DNA of 64,000 nt, taken from contig PQWQ01000005.1 of NCBI GenBank assembly GCA_002943765.1, forward strand, positions 2,977,001-3,041,000. The letters run 5' to 3'. Made by a program: the position numbers and the translations under genes. The notes below the pieces were generated by a model that searched no databases, had not been told where the DNA came from, and saw only the letters and a program-made list of their open reading frames with translations. Within the stretch, counting starts at the first letter, position 1; every line of letters starts with the position of its first letter. Positions 1 to 10,756 of the stretch are shown one piece after another. This DNA comes from Psoroptes ovis (lineage: Eukaryota; Arthropoda; Arachnida; Sarcoptiformes; Psoroptidae).

Positions 1-899
1 CGATGAAAACGTGCAACAACAATAATGACCAATACATTACCAATAATCGTAACGATTATTATTGCCACACAAATAAATGCTCCAAGCAATCGAATGATGA
101 TTTCATATTTTGGCAGTGAAAATAAATCATCATAACCATTATGATTATTGCTGCTATCAATGTTGACTTGATCAATGTAAATTTGATCATCGATTTCTGA
201 TGGATTTGATTGATTTAATCGATTCGATTGTTGATGATGTTGAGTTGAATTATCATCAAACATGTACAAATCATTTTCATTCGTTTTGCCGAACAATTTG
301 TTCGACAATTTATCGTTTAAATTCAATTCTTTTGGTGAATTTTTGATTAATTGCAATTGATTATCGTTCAATGTTCGAAGATTGATTTGATTATGTGGCT
401 GTTGTCGTTGATTCTGGTGATAATGATGATTTGAGCTTAATAATTGTGACAATTCGGTTAATGAAGATGTCAATGATGATGACGGTGATGGTGATGGTAA
501 TGATGGTGTTGAATAACGATTTTCATTATCAATGCCATTAATTAAATTAAACAATTCAAATGAATCAATGGAATTGATTGAATCGAATGAATCGATTGAA
601 TTTAATGATTCGAATAAATCATCATCAGAATTGAAATAATCATTATGATCATGATTATTTGAATTATCATTATTTAAAAAATTATCATTTACAAAATAAT
701 TTAAATTATTCAAATTATTCAAATTATTATTATGATCATCATTATTATCACCATTAATAATATTATTGAAAAATTTATCATTATTATTTGAAATAATTGG
801 AATCACATTTGTATCATTTGCGAATAATATTAACAATATTATTAATGATGTTATTAGGATGAATATCACAATTAATATAAATTTATATGTTGCGAACAT
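1..899 (-). CDS. Class A (rhodopsin-like) GPCR, N-terminal part; runs off left edge
   Basis: An open frame on the minus strand starts with ATG at 899-897 and stays open for 299 codons to the window edge. Residues about 5-26 are a very hydrophobic leader (signal peptide or anchor). Residues ~30-265 are an extracellular-type low-complexity region rich in Asn, Asp, Ser, His and Gln, with SIDSFDSINSIDSF-like repetition near residues 100-115. Residues ~271-295 form a membrane helix containing IIGNVLVIIVVARFHR, which is the TM1 G-N-x-x-V signature of rhodopsin-family receptors followed by the basic start of intracellular loop 1. TM2-TM7 lie outside the window, so the ligand class (neuropeptide or biogenic amine) cannot be decided. 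The ~270-residue ectodomain is long for an amine receptor. The frame shows no stop or frameshift. An upstream non-coding exon is possible. I am confident in the GPCR call and not in any subtype. Confidence 0.85.
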   Translation of the reverse strand, partial: MFATYKFILIVIFILITSLIILLILFANDTNVIPIISNNNDKFFNNIINGDNNDDHNNNLNNLNNLNYFVNDNFLNNDNSNNHDHNDYFNSDDDLFESLNSIDSFDSINSIDSFELFNLINGIDNENRYSTPSLPSPSPSSSLTSSLTELSQLLSSNHHYHQNQRQQPHNQINLRTLNDNQLQLIKNSPKELNLNDKLSNKLFGKTNENDLYMFDDNSTQHHQQSNRLNQSNPSEIDDQIYIDQVNIDSSNNHNGYDDLFSLPKYEIIIRLLGAFICVAIIIVTIIGNVLVIIVVARFH

Positions 900-1325
900 T
901 TTATTTTCATTTATTATTTTATTTTATTTGAATATAATAGAAAATATATATTGTAGACATTTGCACAAACACAGACAAACACAAATATTAAAAAAAAACA
1001 ATGGATACAAAGAATTTTCAATGATAATTATCATTTGTTAATTATCAATTCGTTAATTATCACCGGCATCATTATATTTCAATCATTACGATTCAATGGT
1101 TTGACTTTGTACTTGATTCGTACTTGATTCTAAAATTTGTTTTCAAAATGATAATAATAATATTGACATTAATTAAAATTATTTAATTAAAACTGAAACT
1201 TTAGGGCCAAAAATTCTCATGGATCTAACTCATGGATTCAAGGATCTTAACTCTCTGATGAAATAACTCTGTCACATGACGAGAATACCGCTAACAATGC
1301 CCGCAATAATTTTTTCAAATATATT

Positions 1326-1405
1326 TAAGGTTTTCCGATAATTTCTTGCCGATTTTCTTATCATTTCTCACGATATAATCGGCAAAAACTTTTCGGACAA
1401 CCTAA
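1326..1405. mobile_element. Mariner-like hairpin MITE, copy 1 (CCGA subfamily)
   Basis: Two inverted arms: AGGTTTTCCGATAATTTCTT on the left and AAAACTTTTCGGACAACCTA on the right, joined by a short centre with TCTCACGATATAA. The left tip carries extra changes. Ends match the other copies listed here. Confidence 0.75.
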
Positions 1406-1840
1406 TATTTTCTTCAAATATCACATATCATATTACAGTCATTTCATTTCGGTATTTATATGTTTATTTATTCACTTGTTATTCGTTTCAATTTCAATTT
1501 AAAACTCAAATTTTAAAAATTTAAATTATTTTCTTGAATAATTTACAAACAATCATTAAATATTTATAAATTTTCGCACGCAACACACGATATACATGAC
1601 ATATTCAATTTCAAGTATTCAATTTCGACTATTTGCCCATAAGACACCCACACTGTCAAACACTAATAGTCAAATACACTCAAAATACATGTGTTTGCTT
1701 TGTAATTTGCATAGACAGTAATACGTGCATCATTTGCACATGTTTTGCAAATATGCAGTTCACATTTCGCTTACTTTGGCGATCGTGATTTGAATTTTTA
1801 AATGAATTTTTCAAAAATTTTAAATTTTAATATGTTCTCT

Positions 1841-1857
1841 GTGTGTGTGTGTGTGTG
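1841..1857. repeat. (GT)n microsatellite
   Basis: Uninterrupted GT run of about 17 bp. Confidence 0.9.
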
Positions 1858-2408
1858 GTTCTCTTTCAAATAGAGACATATTCATTATGGGTCCATTTGA
1901 TATTTGGACTTTTAAAAAACTTTCAAACTGCTTGAAACCTGTTCTGTTGAACACACAACAACAGTAATTATGAGATTCATTATACGAAATTTATTATTTC
2001 GGTGGGTGTTTGCGTGAGGGTGTGTACCTTGTGCGTTTTGCTGTATATTTCGGCTTATATTTGCATTTGCATGATACATTTGTGCTTGTGTTTCAATCAA
2101 TAATCTTGTCTTTTTTAATGAATGAATGAATGATGAATCCCAAAATATCCTGATCTAAATTAATGATGAATGAATGAATGAATTAATGAATTTCCAAGAA
2201 CTTAATTATGAATGACGAATTCTCATCATTCATCATCATCATTCATTCACCGACGAATAAATGAAAAAAGCTGATTGTGCGGTTGGAATAAAAGTAAATT
2301 GAAAGCACAGAGAGAATTATGGTGAAAATTCAAGATGATAATTATGGATGGATTTTTGGGAAAATTAAATTTTCATATTCATATTCAAAGGGTGGGTTTA
2401 AGGGCTAT

Positions 2409-2478
2409 GGTACCAGGTTTATACCTTTTTGCAATTTCAAGAGGGTACCAGGTTTGTACCCTTTTGCAATTTCAAGAG
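2409..2478 (+). repeat. 35-bp tandem duplication
   Basis: Two near-identical units, each beginning GGTACCAGGTTT and ending GCAATTTCAAGAG, followed by a decayed third unit (GTTTCTACCCTTTCGAAATC). The small frames open across it are by-products of the repeat. Confidence 0.8.
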
Positions 2479-2669
2479 GTTTCTACCCTTTCGAAATCGG
2501 GTTCGAACCCTTCGACGTTCATTAAATCACTAAAACACAAGACGAAAGGGAAAAAATTTCAATTAAAATTCTTAATTGTGCATCAAGAAATTTGACAACA
2601 CAAAGTTAATGAGATGAAATCAGGGAAAAATCGGGAAGAATTTTGGGAAATTTACATGCCAATTCTTTA

Positions 2670-2753
2670 AGCTTTGTACTAAAAAGTTTTCCACGATTTT
2701 CAAATAGAAACCAATGCAAAAAAGCGCAGGGATTTTTCGGACAACTCACTAAT
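2670..2753. mobile_element. Decayed mariner-like hairpin MITE, copy 2
   Basis: The right end TTTTTCGGACAACTCACTAAT matches the family terminus. The left arm is recognisable only as ACTAAAAAGTTTTCCACGATT. Length fits the family. Confidence 0.5.
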
Positions 2754-3161
2754 AATCATTACATTAATACAATTCATTAATTTATTCATAATCATGTTCA
2801 TTATTATTATTATTATTATTGATTATTATCTCCATTATTGATTATAATCGGATTGAAAAAAAAAAAAATGTTTTTCAGAAAGTTTTTTTGTCTAAAATTT
2901 TTTTTTAATTAACAAAATTCAATAATTTAAAACATTAACAAACGCCAAATAATACAACCAAATAACATGAAATATGAAACATTTTTTGAAATTTTAATAA
3001 TAATAATCATAATAATCGTATAGTTTTTTAGTTAATTATGATCATTATCATTATTAGAATCGATGCATAAAATTTTGGCTGCAAATTGAATGTTATGAAT
3101 TTTCAATGGTTTGGTCAAATTTTTAATGCAACGACCTCATATTTGAATAAATGAATAAATA

Positions 3162-3316
3162 TTAACCCTTAGCACTCGAGGCATTTACAACGCAAGCGAG
3201 CCAGCAGCTCGACGATTTTTCACACAGATGTAAAATGGTGACTGAGGGTCGCCTATCGAGCTGCTGCATTACATCTTATGGTGAGTGATGCTCACCGCTC
3301 GAGTTTTAAGAGTTAA
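3162..3316 (+). mobile_element. piggyBac-like TTAA MITE, copy 1
   Basis: The 155-bp element is flanked by TTAA on both sides (3162-3165 and 3313-3316). Terminal inverted repeats are CCCTTAGCACTCGAG at the left and, read inward on the other strand, CTCTTAAAACTCGAG at the right. Subterminal GCAGCTCGA repeats are also inverted. It has no coding capacity. TTAA target sites and CCCTT-type tips are typical of piggyBac-family elements. Confidence 0.85.
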
Positions 3317-3788
3317 TAGAAATTCAATGATGTTCATTCATAATGTCATTCAATGTTTGATTTGATTTGATTTGAGAATTTTCGGAAAACTTTAAAGAAA
3401 TTTCAATTTCATAAATTTCAGAAACAATTTCAAAGTATTTTATGGAATTTAAAAATATTTAAGAAATATCAATGAAAATTCCAGAATATATCAGATTATT
3501 CATGAACCACAAAATTTATGGTAATTTTTTTTTTTATATAATGATAAAATAAGAAGTTTCAAAGGCTGTAAAACCTTTGAAAACCTTTAAAATTTCTTTA
3601 AAATTCTCGGGAATTCTTTCAAAAAAAAAAAAAAAAATTCTTGAATAAAATTCAATTTTAAAACCAACATCAATTTTGTCGTATTTGCATTTGATTTGAT
3701 TTGATTCATTTTTTTTCAAAACTTGAATTTTAAGGAATTCAAATAAGAAACGAAGTATAAATATAAATAAATGTGTGTTTGCATATAT

Positions 3789-3867
3789 TCGGTTGTGCCA
3801 TAAGTTCTTGCCGATTTTTCAATAAATTTCTACGATATAACCGGCAAGAACTTATGGGACAACCCAA
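3789..3867. mobile_element. Mariner-like hairpin MITE, copy 3 (CCCATAAG subfamily)
   Basis: Arms GGTTGTGCCATAAGTTCTTG and CAAGAACTTATGGGACAACC are near-perfect inverted repeats around a short centre with CTACGATATAACC. Confidence 0.85.
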
Positions 3868-3907
3868 GAGAATATTTTTCAAGAGATTATTTACCAAATT
3901 TTGAAAT

Positions 3908-3929
3908 ATTTTTTTTTTTTTTTTTTTTT
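3908..3929. repeat. Poly(T) tract
   Basis: Run of about 21 T just right of MITE copy 3. Similar long A/T homopolymers occur at 5381-5398, 9312-9331, 13446-13465, 17505-17522, 17728-17746 and 28798-28815. Confidence 0.9.
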
Positions 3930-4784
3930 GAAATTCAATTCGGTACATTCGTTACTCAATGTACTCGATATATTGCTTCGTTTTCATTGAACAAATTGTA
4001 GCAATCAATCTCGTGATTGATTGTATCAATTACCAAGATGGGGAATCTCTCAAGGTGGAGAATCATTGAAATTTAATTAAATTGAAATTTAATTTAATTC
4101 AATTTGGTTCTTTGAAATGAACCGAACAAATCACAATACCTTCAAACAATCAATACCTTACATGTGGTTTTATCATCGAATATGAACTGAAATATTGAAT
4201 ATATCTCTGATATACATTGAGTCCGACACAATGTGATTAAATCCAATCAACAAATGGACGATATTTGTTGACAATCATTGTTGATTTTCATTTATTTATT
4301 AGTTTTTTGGTTTAAATCAATTGAATCCGCACAAACACAATTGAAAATACAAACAAACGAAACACGACAGAACAAACAAACGATGAATTAAATTAAATCA
4401 TTTCAAATCAAATTCGAATCAAATTAAATTTAATTCAGTTTAATTAAATTTTTGAATGAAATTTAAGTTTAAATTAAATTTTTGATGATTCTATTTATTC
4501 ATTCATATATTCATATTCATTGAAACATGTTTAAATATTTAATCATCGAATTTGCATCAAATCAAACAATTTGAATAATTCACACCATTAAATTCACAAT
4601 TGAATCAATGAATGTGACGACAAACACAACAATAAAATTCAGATTGGATTCTTGATACGGCCGTTACGAACTCTGAATCGAAACTGGAATTTGGTTTGGA
4701 AATCACTTGAAGTGATGAAACGAAGAGAGAGAGAGAGGAGAGTAAAGGGCCTGAGATTCACATGGAGGCTTTCGAAACACCATA

Positions 4785-4941
4785 TTAATCCTTAAAACTC
4801 GAGCGGTGAACATCACTCACCATAAGATGTAATGCAGCAACTCGATAGGCGCCCCTCAGTCACCATTTTACATAAGAGTGTGAAAAATCGTAGAGCTGCT
4901 GGCTCGTTTGCGCTGTAAATGCTTCGAGTGCTAAGGGTTAA
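4785..4941 (-). mobile_element. piggyBac-like TTAA MITE, copy 2 (inverted)
   Basis: Flanked by TTAA at 4785-4788 and 4938-4941. Same core as copy 1 in the opposite orientation: GATAGGCGCCCCTCAGTCAC in the middle, and ACTCGAG near the left end with its decayed counterpart CTTCGAG near the right. A purine-only tract (GAAGAGAGAGAGAGAGG) lies just upstream near 4723-4748. Confidence 0.85.
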
Positions 4942-5102
4942 ATAAATCAACGAAAGATTTTAGAATACACATGCGCTCCGAAATTTCCATACAGAATTGA
5001 TTTATAAATATTATTCACCCAATACCATTGGACATATTCACATGTTATTCGGGTACATGCTTTTTCGGATATTTTTTCGGTATTTAATAAATGCGGACAA
5101 AC

Positions 5103-5137
5103 CCGAACCTAACCGAACCTAACTGAACCAAACCGAA
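5103..5137 (-). repeat. Telomere-like pentamer tract, seven units
   Basis: Seven consecutive 5-mers: CCGAA CCTAA CCGAA CCTAA CTGAA CCAAA CCGAA. CCTAA is the complement of the ancestral arthropod telomere unit TTAGG. The array is short and degenerate, so an ordinary simple repeat is equally possible. Confidence 0.6.
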
Positions 5138-5214
5138 AAAAAATTATTCGAAAAACAAACGATTGCCTAATTCACTTTCAATTTCCCGTGTTCGTTTTCC
5201 ACCACCTTCGCCAG

Positions 5215-5398
5215 GTTTCACACTTTCTCCCCCTCTTCCCGCTGCCCCACTGCCCCCTTTTCTCTAACTTTACCCTCTAAAACCAGCCTCTGTCCACCTC
5301 CATTCTCTCCCACCTATTATTATCTCCCACCTCTATTATTATCTCCCACCTCCACTCTCACCCACTCATGGTGGTCCCTTTTTTTTTTTTTTTTTTTT
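5215..5398 (+). repeat. Homopyrimidine-rich tract with 20-bp tandem units
   Basis: About 180 nt of strongly strand-asymmetric C/T sequence, including tandem CTCCCACCTCTATTATTAT-type units near 5307-5350, ending in a poly(T) run of about 18. Confidence 0.8.
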
Positions 5399-5743
5399 GG
5401 AAATAATGATCAATCAATATTCGTTTGAATCATACCAAAAAAAAAAAATGTTTTTGGTGAAAAATCTTTGTTTTAACAAAAACAAAATTTCAAATAGAAA
5501 AAAAAATGATTTAAATAATTGTACATTGGAGTATTATTTCAATAAATGCCCGATAAATTATATGTACTCTCGAGGTATATGTGTGTGCCCGAACATTTGC
5601 CCGAGTATTTGCCAAATATATCAGCACGGGATACACGGGAAAATTTCGTTTAAATTTATGTGCCCGAATATGTGCCCAAATACACATGAATATACACGCA
5701 TAGATACAAGGTAAAATATGCCTCGAATATATGCTTCGAATAC

Positions 5744-5822
5744 TTGGTTGTCCCATAAGTTCTTGCTGTTTTTTAAATTTTTTTTTAATTCGAAAAACGA
5801 CAAGAACTTATGGGACAACCAA
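5744..5822. mobile_element. Mariner-like hairpin MITE, copy 4 (CCCATAAG subfamily)
   Basis: Arms TTGGTTGTCCCATAAGTTCT and AGAACTTATGGGACAACCAA are perfectly inverted over 20 bp, with a T-rich centre. Confidence 0.9.
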
Positions 5823-7685
5823 ATATATGCTTATGTTCTATAAAATGTTCACAAATGTTCTAAAAATAAAATTTCTAAAGATTTGAAAAACATGTATTTT
5901 GTTACCTTACCTGATTATTGATATATGGTTTTTGTTGATGTATTGTATATGAGTGTGTATATGATAATTTGATTTTTGATACAATCATTTGAATTATTGA
6001 AGCCAATGATTACATTCTGGTATTATTACATACGTATATGATATTCGAATTCACATTTGATCAAATCAGATCGGTGGAAAATGAAAAAAAAATGAAATCA
6101 AATTATCATTGTTTTCTCATATCACAATTGTTTCATTTTTGATTTTATTCAAAAAATTTCAAATATCCAATATTTCTGTATCAAATTATAATTACATTGA
6201 TGATAATCATGGTAATCAGCGTGATCATGACCAAATGATGCATAAAAATCATGAATTTCACGCTTTCAGGGAAGCAAAACATTTCGTAGGGAAACTATTT
6301 GCCGATTAGGTTGGCATCAAGAAACCATTTCCTCGGTGGAACCTTGAATCATTGGATATTTTATAATAATGAAAATAATCAATGTTATTACAAGTACAAA
6401 GGATTAAAAACATGAAAGTTATTATTAAGCTTATGTAATTATAATCAATATCATTAATTATAAATAATTATAATTATAAATTTATCTTTAATAAAGATTT
6501 AATTAGCATTGTATCAAATGAATGTTTCAAATGAACAATATGATAATCATACTGATGATCAATAATGATGCTAATAACTGGTAATAATCGATGATAATCA
6601 TCAATGATGGTAATAATTGATAATAATCAAATAAATTTTGACAAGTTTGAGCCGAAATTAATCGAATGTCAAATAAATATTCCGGGTTTATTTATTTTCC
6701 TGGGTTGTTTGCTTGTTTATCAATTATTTAAACATTGGCCTATTTGATCCGTTTGGTATATATGAATTCATTGATTCATACCAATTATTATCGATTATTC
6801 CAGTATCAATTATTATCGTATCATTCATAATCGATCAACCAAAAAAATGAACAAATAAATAGACCTCAAATGGTGGACGTCAAATGGTCAATCAAACGGA
6901 TGAATGATCATTGATCAAATGATCGATGATGATCACTGATCAAATTGAAGGCGATCGATCATTCGTGTAATTACGTGAGACACGGTGCGTTATGAACCCT
7001 GGTGAATTATGAGCCCTGGTGAATCAAACATACAGGGAACTTCGAACAACAATGGACATTGATATGACAAATGTTTGCGTAGGCCATGAGAAACAACGGG
7101 ACCTAGGACCCTGGACATGTTTGAATAATTATAATCCACCAATTCTCATTAATTATAATTGTCATTTTTTTTAAATGACAAAATATTGCCAATTATATTT
7201 GAATTTCAGAATCAATTCAATGCGATTCCCTGTGTGAAATTCAAAATCATTTTTAATTCAATTTTCACCCTTTGTGTTTTCGTTTCGTTACAAATGTTTA
7301 TTGTTTTAGTCTGGATGCATTAGTCTCTGGAGAAATTGATTTTTAATGGCTCCGAAACAAGCCGTAAATAATAATAAAACAATTCAATTTCAAATTTGAA
7401 ATTCATTGTGTTTCAATGATTCCTATGGATATTCAATTTGAAATTCAGTGGATTTCATTGGTTTTCAAGGGATTTCATTGGTTTTCAATGGTGAATCTAA
7501 GCAAAACCAAAGCGAATTTCAATGAAGCATAGGAACAAATGGGAACCTATGTACCCGAGCACCATGAGGCAAATGATAATCATGATAATTATGGCTGTTG
7601 AAAGCACGAATTTTCAAGTAAAATACAATAAAAATTATAATATCAATTACAACATTTACCATATAATCATAATTATGATTATTGT

Positions 7686-7763
7686 TGATTTGTCCGAAAA
7701 GTTTTCCATGATTCATCAATCGGATGCCATTCAATAATCGTCAATAACTTTCTGGACAATCAT
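7686..7763. mobile_element. Decayed mariner-like hairpin MITE, copy 5
   Basis: Left arm GATTTGTCCGAAAAGTTTTC and right arm ATAACTTTCTGGACAATCAT are still complementary at most positions. Tips have lost the AGGTT sequence. Confidence 0.6.
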
Positions 7764-8332
7764 ATTATTTCATGGACAATCATAAATTGTTTATTAAAAA
7801 CAATATACATGAAAAAATATGATTATATGATTGGAAATAATAAAAGGAACCTAGAGGGAATACAAATTTATGATTATAATCAAAGATATCTATGCATGTA
7901 ATATCGTCGACCCTACTCCCCACCCCCACACACGCACACAAAGAATTCGTGCATATAATTATCGACTATGAATATTAACAATGTTTCTTTATTTTTATTC
8001 ATTTTTGTTTGCCTGAATTTTAATTTAAATCAGATTAAACATTATGTTAATTTGATGATAATTATAATGACAGTAATAATGACCAATTGAATTGCAAATT
8101 TCAATGGATACTCATCAATGATAATGATATTAATAATCATATTAATAATATTTTGGGGAAAAAGCTCCAAAATATTTAAAGATGATCATTGATCATTGAT
8201 TATTTTTTTTTTGATTTTAAATCAATTATTGATTCTTGATTGATTCGATTTGATTCTTTATTTATTTTGAAACATTATGATCTGATTATCATTCGATTAT
8301 TTGCACCGTGATCATATGATCATATCTTACGG

Positions 8333-8370
8333 CCGATTTCATGGCCAATTCCATGGCCGATTCTACGGCC
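8333..8370 (+). repeat. 12-bp minisatellite, about three units
   Basis: Units GGCCGATTTCAT, GGCCAATTCCAT and GGCCGATTCTAC in tandem. In one plus frame they read GRFHGQFHGRFYGQ, but there is no convincing gene around them. Confidence 0.75.
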
Positions 8371-8796
8371 AAAGAATCAATTCTTATGTCGGCAATTCGT
8401 CAAACAAACAGAAATATAACAATTCATTAATTTCATCATTGATTGAAACAATTATTGCTTACAATTTCTTACGATTTGATTGAATTCTTATTACATTGAC
8501 AATATACAAAAGGAAAATAATGATAATAATAATAACAAAAATAAAGATGATTTAATAAATTACAAAATTGTAAAATGATATTTAATAAATGAGAAACAAT
8601 CAATCAAAGAAATGATGTTATTATTATCATTGATTGTATCATTGTTTCAATTCATTTAATAATAATAATAATGAGTTATCAATCATGATTCACGGCAAAT
8701 CATGAAATTATTATTATTATTATTTTCTTTCATTGTTTTTTTGTCGAATCAATTCCATTGACTTGATTATTATTGATTCGTACAATTTTATTAATT

Positions 8797-8874
8797 TTGT
8801 TGTCCGAAAAGTTCTTGTCGACTTTTCAATCGTTCTCTACGATATAAGCGGCAGCAACTTTTTGGACAGCCTAA
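8797..8874. mobile_element. Mariner-like hairpin MITE, copy 6 (CCGA subfamily)
   Basis: Left arm TTGTTGTCCGAAAAGTTCTT, centre TCTCTACGATATAAGCGG, right arm CAACTTTTTGGACAGCCTAA. Confidence 0.8.
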
Positions 8875-9360
8875 TAATAATAATAAAAAAAGAAATGAAT
8901 CACCAAATTCAATTGTGAATCACCGAATTCAATCATGTAATAATAATTCATCGAATGAAATTCATGAAATGAATTGAAAAATTGCAATTTCAATGCAATG
9001 GCAATGGCAACGACTGAGAAATATGTATCGTTGATGGGCCCGATACAAACAAATGCGTCAAAATATTTCAAGAAAAACATGTGTCATATTCGCATGTCAA
9101 ATTTAAAAATTACATCAAAACAAAAATAAATGAATGAATTCAAATTCAATCAAAACAATGAATTTTTGAAAATTCAAATTTTGTCAAATTTTGTCAAATT
9201 GAAAATTATTTGAAATCTGCGACCGGGCCGTAGGACAATGAGACAAACAGGACAAATAAACAAGTAGACAGGCATCAAATTTGACAAGTTTTGAATGCGA
9301 AAATTTCCTGGTAAAAAAAAAAAAAAAAAAAAATTCAAATGAATTAATGAATTTCATGAA

Positions 9361-9518
9361 TTAACCCTTAGAACTCGAGGCATTTATAGCGCAAGTAGTA
9401 AGCCAGCAGCTCGACAATTTATCAAACTAATGTAAAATGGTGACTGAGGGGCGCCTATCGAGTTGCTGCATTACATCTTATGGTGATTGAAGCTCACCGT
9501 TCGAGTTTTAAAGGTTAA
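9361..9518 (+). mobile_element. piggyBac-like TTAA MITE, copy 3
   Basis: TTAA at 9361-9364 and 9515-9518. Left end CCCTTAGAACTCGAGGC. Centre GTGACTGAGGGGCGCCTATC. The right end carries CTCACCGTTCGAG, with one change from the family terminus. Confidence 0.87.
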
Positions 9519-9904
9519 TGATTTGTAATTGGTGAATGGTGAGATGGTTCTAATGCTAAATATTGAATGGCTAATTGTTAAGGGTGAAATACTGGGTAAA
9601 AAATAATAATGACAACAATAATTATGATTATTAAGTGGCCCCATTATGATGATGACCCTATGGCAAAAAAATTATATATAAACTTGATTGAAAACTTTGA
9701 ACCAATTAATTTCAATGAATTTTTCGTTGTTCGTAGATCGGCAACAAAACAAAAAAAAAACACCTGAAAATATTCGATTTTTTGAAATTTTTCAAAAAAA
9801 AAAAAATTGTTCCATGTTTACGACCAATTTCAATGATTTTTAATGATGATAATTAGCAAACGAGGTAAATAACTTCGAAAACATCCAAAAGTCATTGTTT
9901 GTTA

Positions 9905-9930
9905 ATGTGTTTTGCTGGAACAAAACACAT
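9905..9930. repeat. Perfect 10-bp stem hairpin
   Basis: ATGTGTTTTG, six-base loop CTGGAA, CAAAACACAT. Not related to the MITE families seen here. Confidence 0.8.
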
Positions 9931-10557
9931 AAGTTTCGAGACAAAGGTATGACAATTTGTTTATGACCCTGTACATGTATGTAGGGCCCTAATTAATTAC
10001 CCTTAAAGAGTTTGAAATTTTCTGGAATTCTCTGGATACGAGGTCTCTATCTGGTCTCTGGGCCTCAGGTACTACTTATAAACATCTATTTTGATAACGA
10101 TCCTGTAGCAGGCACATCAACACACCTCTCGGGTAAACTTAATTTTCCATATTTATTGGCAAACATTGGACAACAAAAGGGTTCAGGTCTGTAGACGATA
10201 ATTGATGAGACAGGATGATTCACATGTTCCAAACATGTGCCAAACATGTTCACCATTGTCAGTAGTAGTTTATTTATTTGTTTTGCTTTGTTCGGTTCCA
10301 ATCATTAATTTTCAGCACATCATTATCACCTTATCATCATTATCGCATATTTCACCTCATCATTATTATAATTATCAAATTTAATGTAGGTACAAGGAAA
10401 ATGGGGCTAAATTGTAAATTGTTCTAACGAGGTAAAATTGAATTGAATTGAATTGAAACAAATTCAAGAAATTGAATTGAATTGAATTGAAAATTGAATT
10501 CAAATTCAATAGAAAATTGAATTGATGCAAAGACGTTCTACAAGAAACGGGGAAGAT

Positions 10558-10605
10558 TTCAAAATTTCGAAATTTCGAAATTTCGTAGCTCCAAAATTTC
10601 GAAAT
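10558..10605. repeat. AAATTTCG octamer tandem
   Basis: Four near-exact AAATTTCG/AAATTTCG-type units interrupted by TAGCTCC. Confidence 0.75.
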
Positions 10606-10675
10606 TATTTTGATTGAAGAAAGAAAAATGCATTTAAGAGTCTTCTATTTGGGTAAAAATACATTGGTGAAAATA

Positions 10676-10756
10676 TTAGGTTGTCCCATAAGTTCTTGCC
10701 GTTTTTCGGATGAAAAAAAAATTTTAAAAACGGCAAGAACTTATGGGACAGCCTAA
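10676..10756. mobile_element. Mariner-like hairpin MITE, copy 7 (CCCATAAG subfamily)
   Basis: TTAGGTTGTCCCATAAGTTC at the left and GAACTTATGGGACAGCCTAA at the right. TA dinucleotides directly flank both tips (10674-10675 and 10757-10758), as expected of a Tc1/mariner target duplication. Confidence 0.92.

Larger units (their letters stand above)
900..3161. other. Gene-free stretch upstream of the GPCR gene
   Basis: I see no coding exon here. It holds two mariner-like hairpin MITEs (1326-1405 and a decayed one at 2670-2753), a GT microsatellite near 1841-1857, TGAA/ATGA simple runs around 2118-2270 and a 35-bp tandem duplication at 2409-2478. The part next to 899 presumably contains the 5' UTR and promoter of the GPCR gene, but no core promoter motif is convincing. 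Confidence 0.6.
5823..9360. other. Gene-free stretch with decayed MITEs
   Basis: No credible exon. It contains two MITEs (7686-7763 and 8797-8874), a 17-bp tandem duplication (ATGAACCCTGGTGAATT-type) near 6990-7025, a 12-bp minisatellite at 8333-8370 and ATT/AAT trinucleotide runs. Confidence 0.55.

Noticed and set aside
5397..5714. Plus-strand Cys-Pro repeat frame (CVCPNICPSIC-like)
   Set aside because: Caused by imperfect 12-bp TGCCCGAATATG-type repeats, and the frame begins in a poly(T) run. No secretory leader or gene context.
10012..10301. Overlapping plus and minus small frames in a GC-richer patch
   Set aside because: Neither matches a family I know, and both are short. Possibly an old transposon fragment, but there are no transposase motifs.
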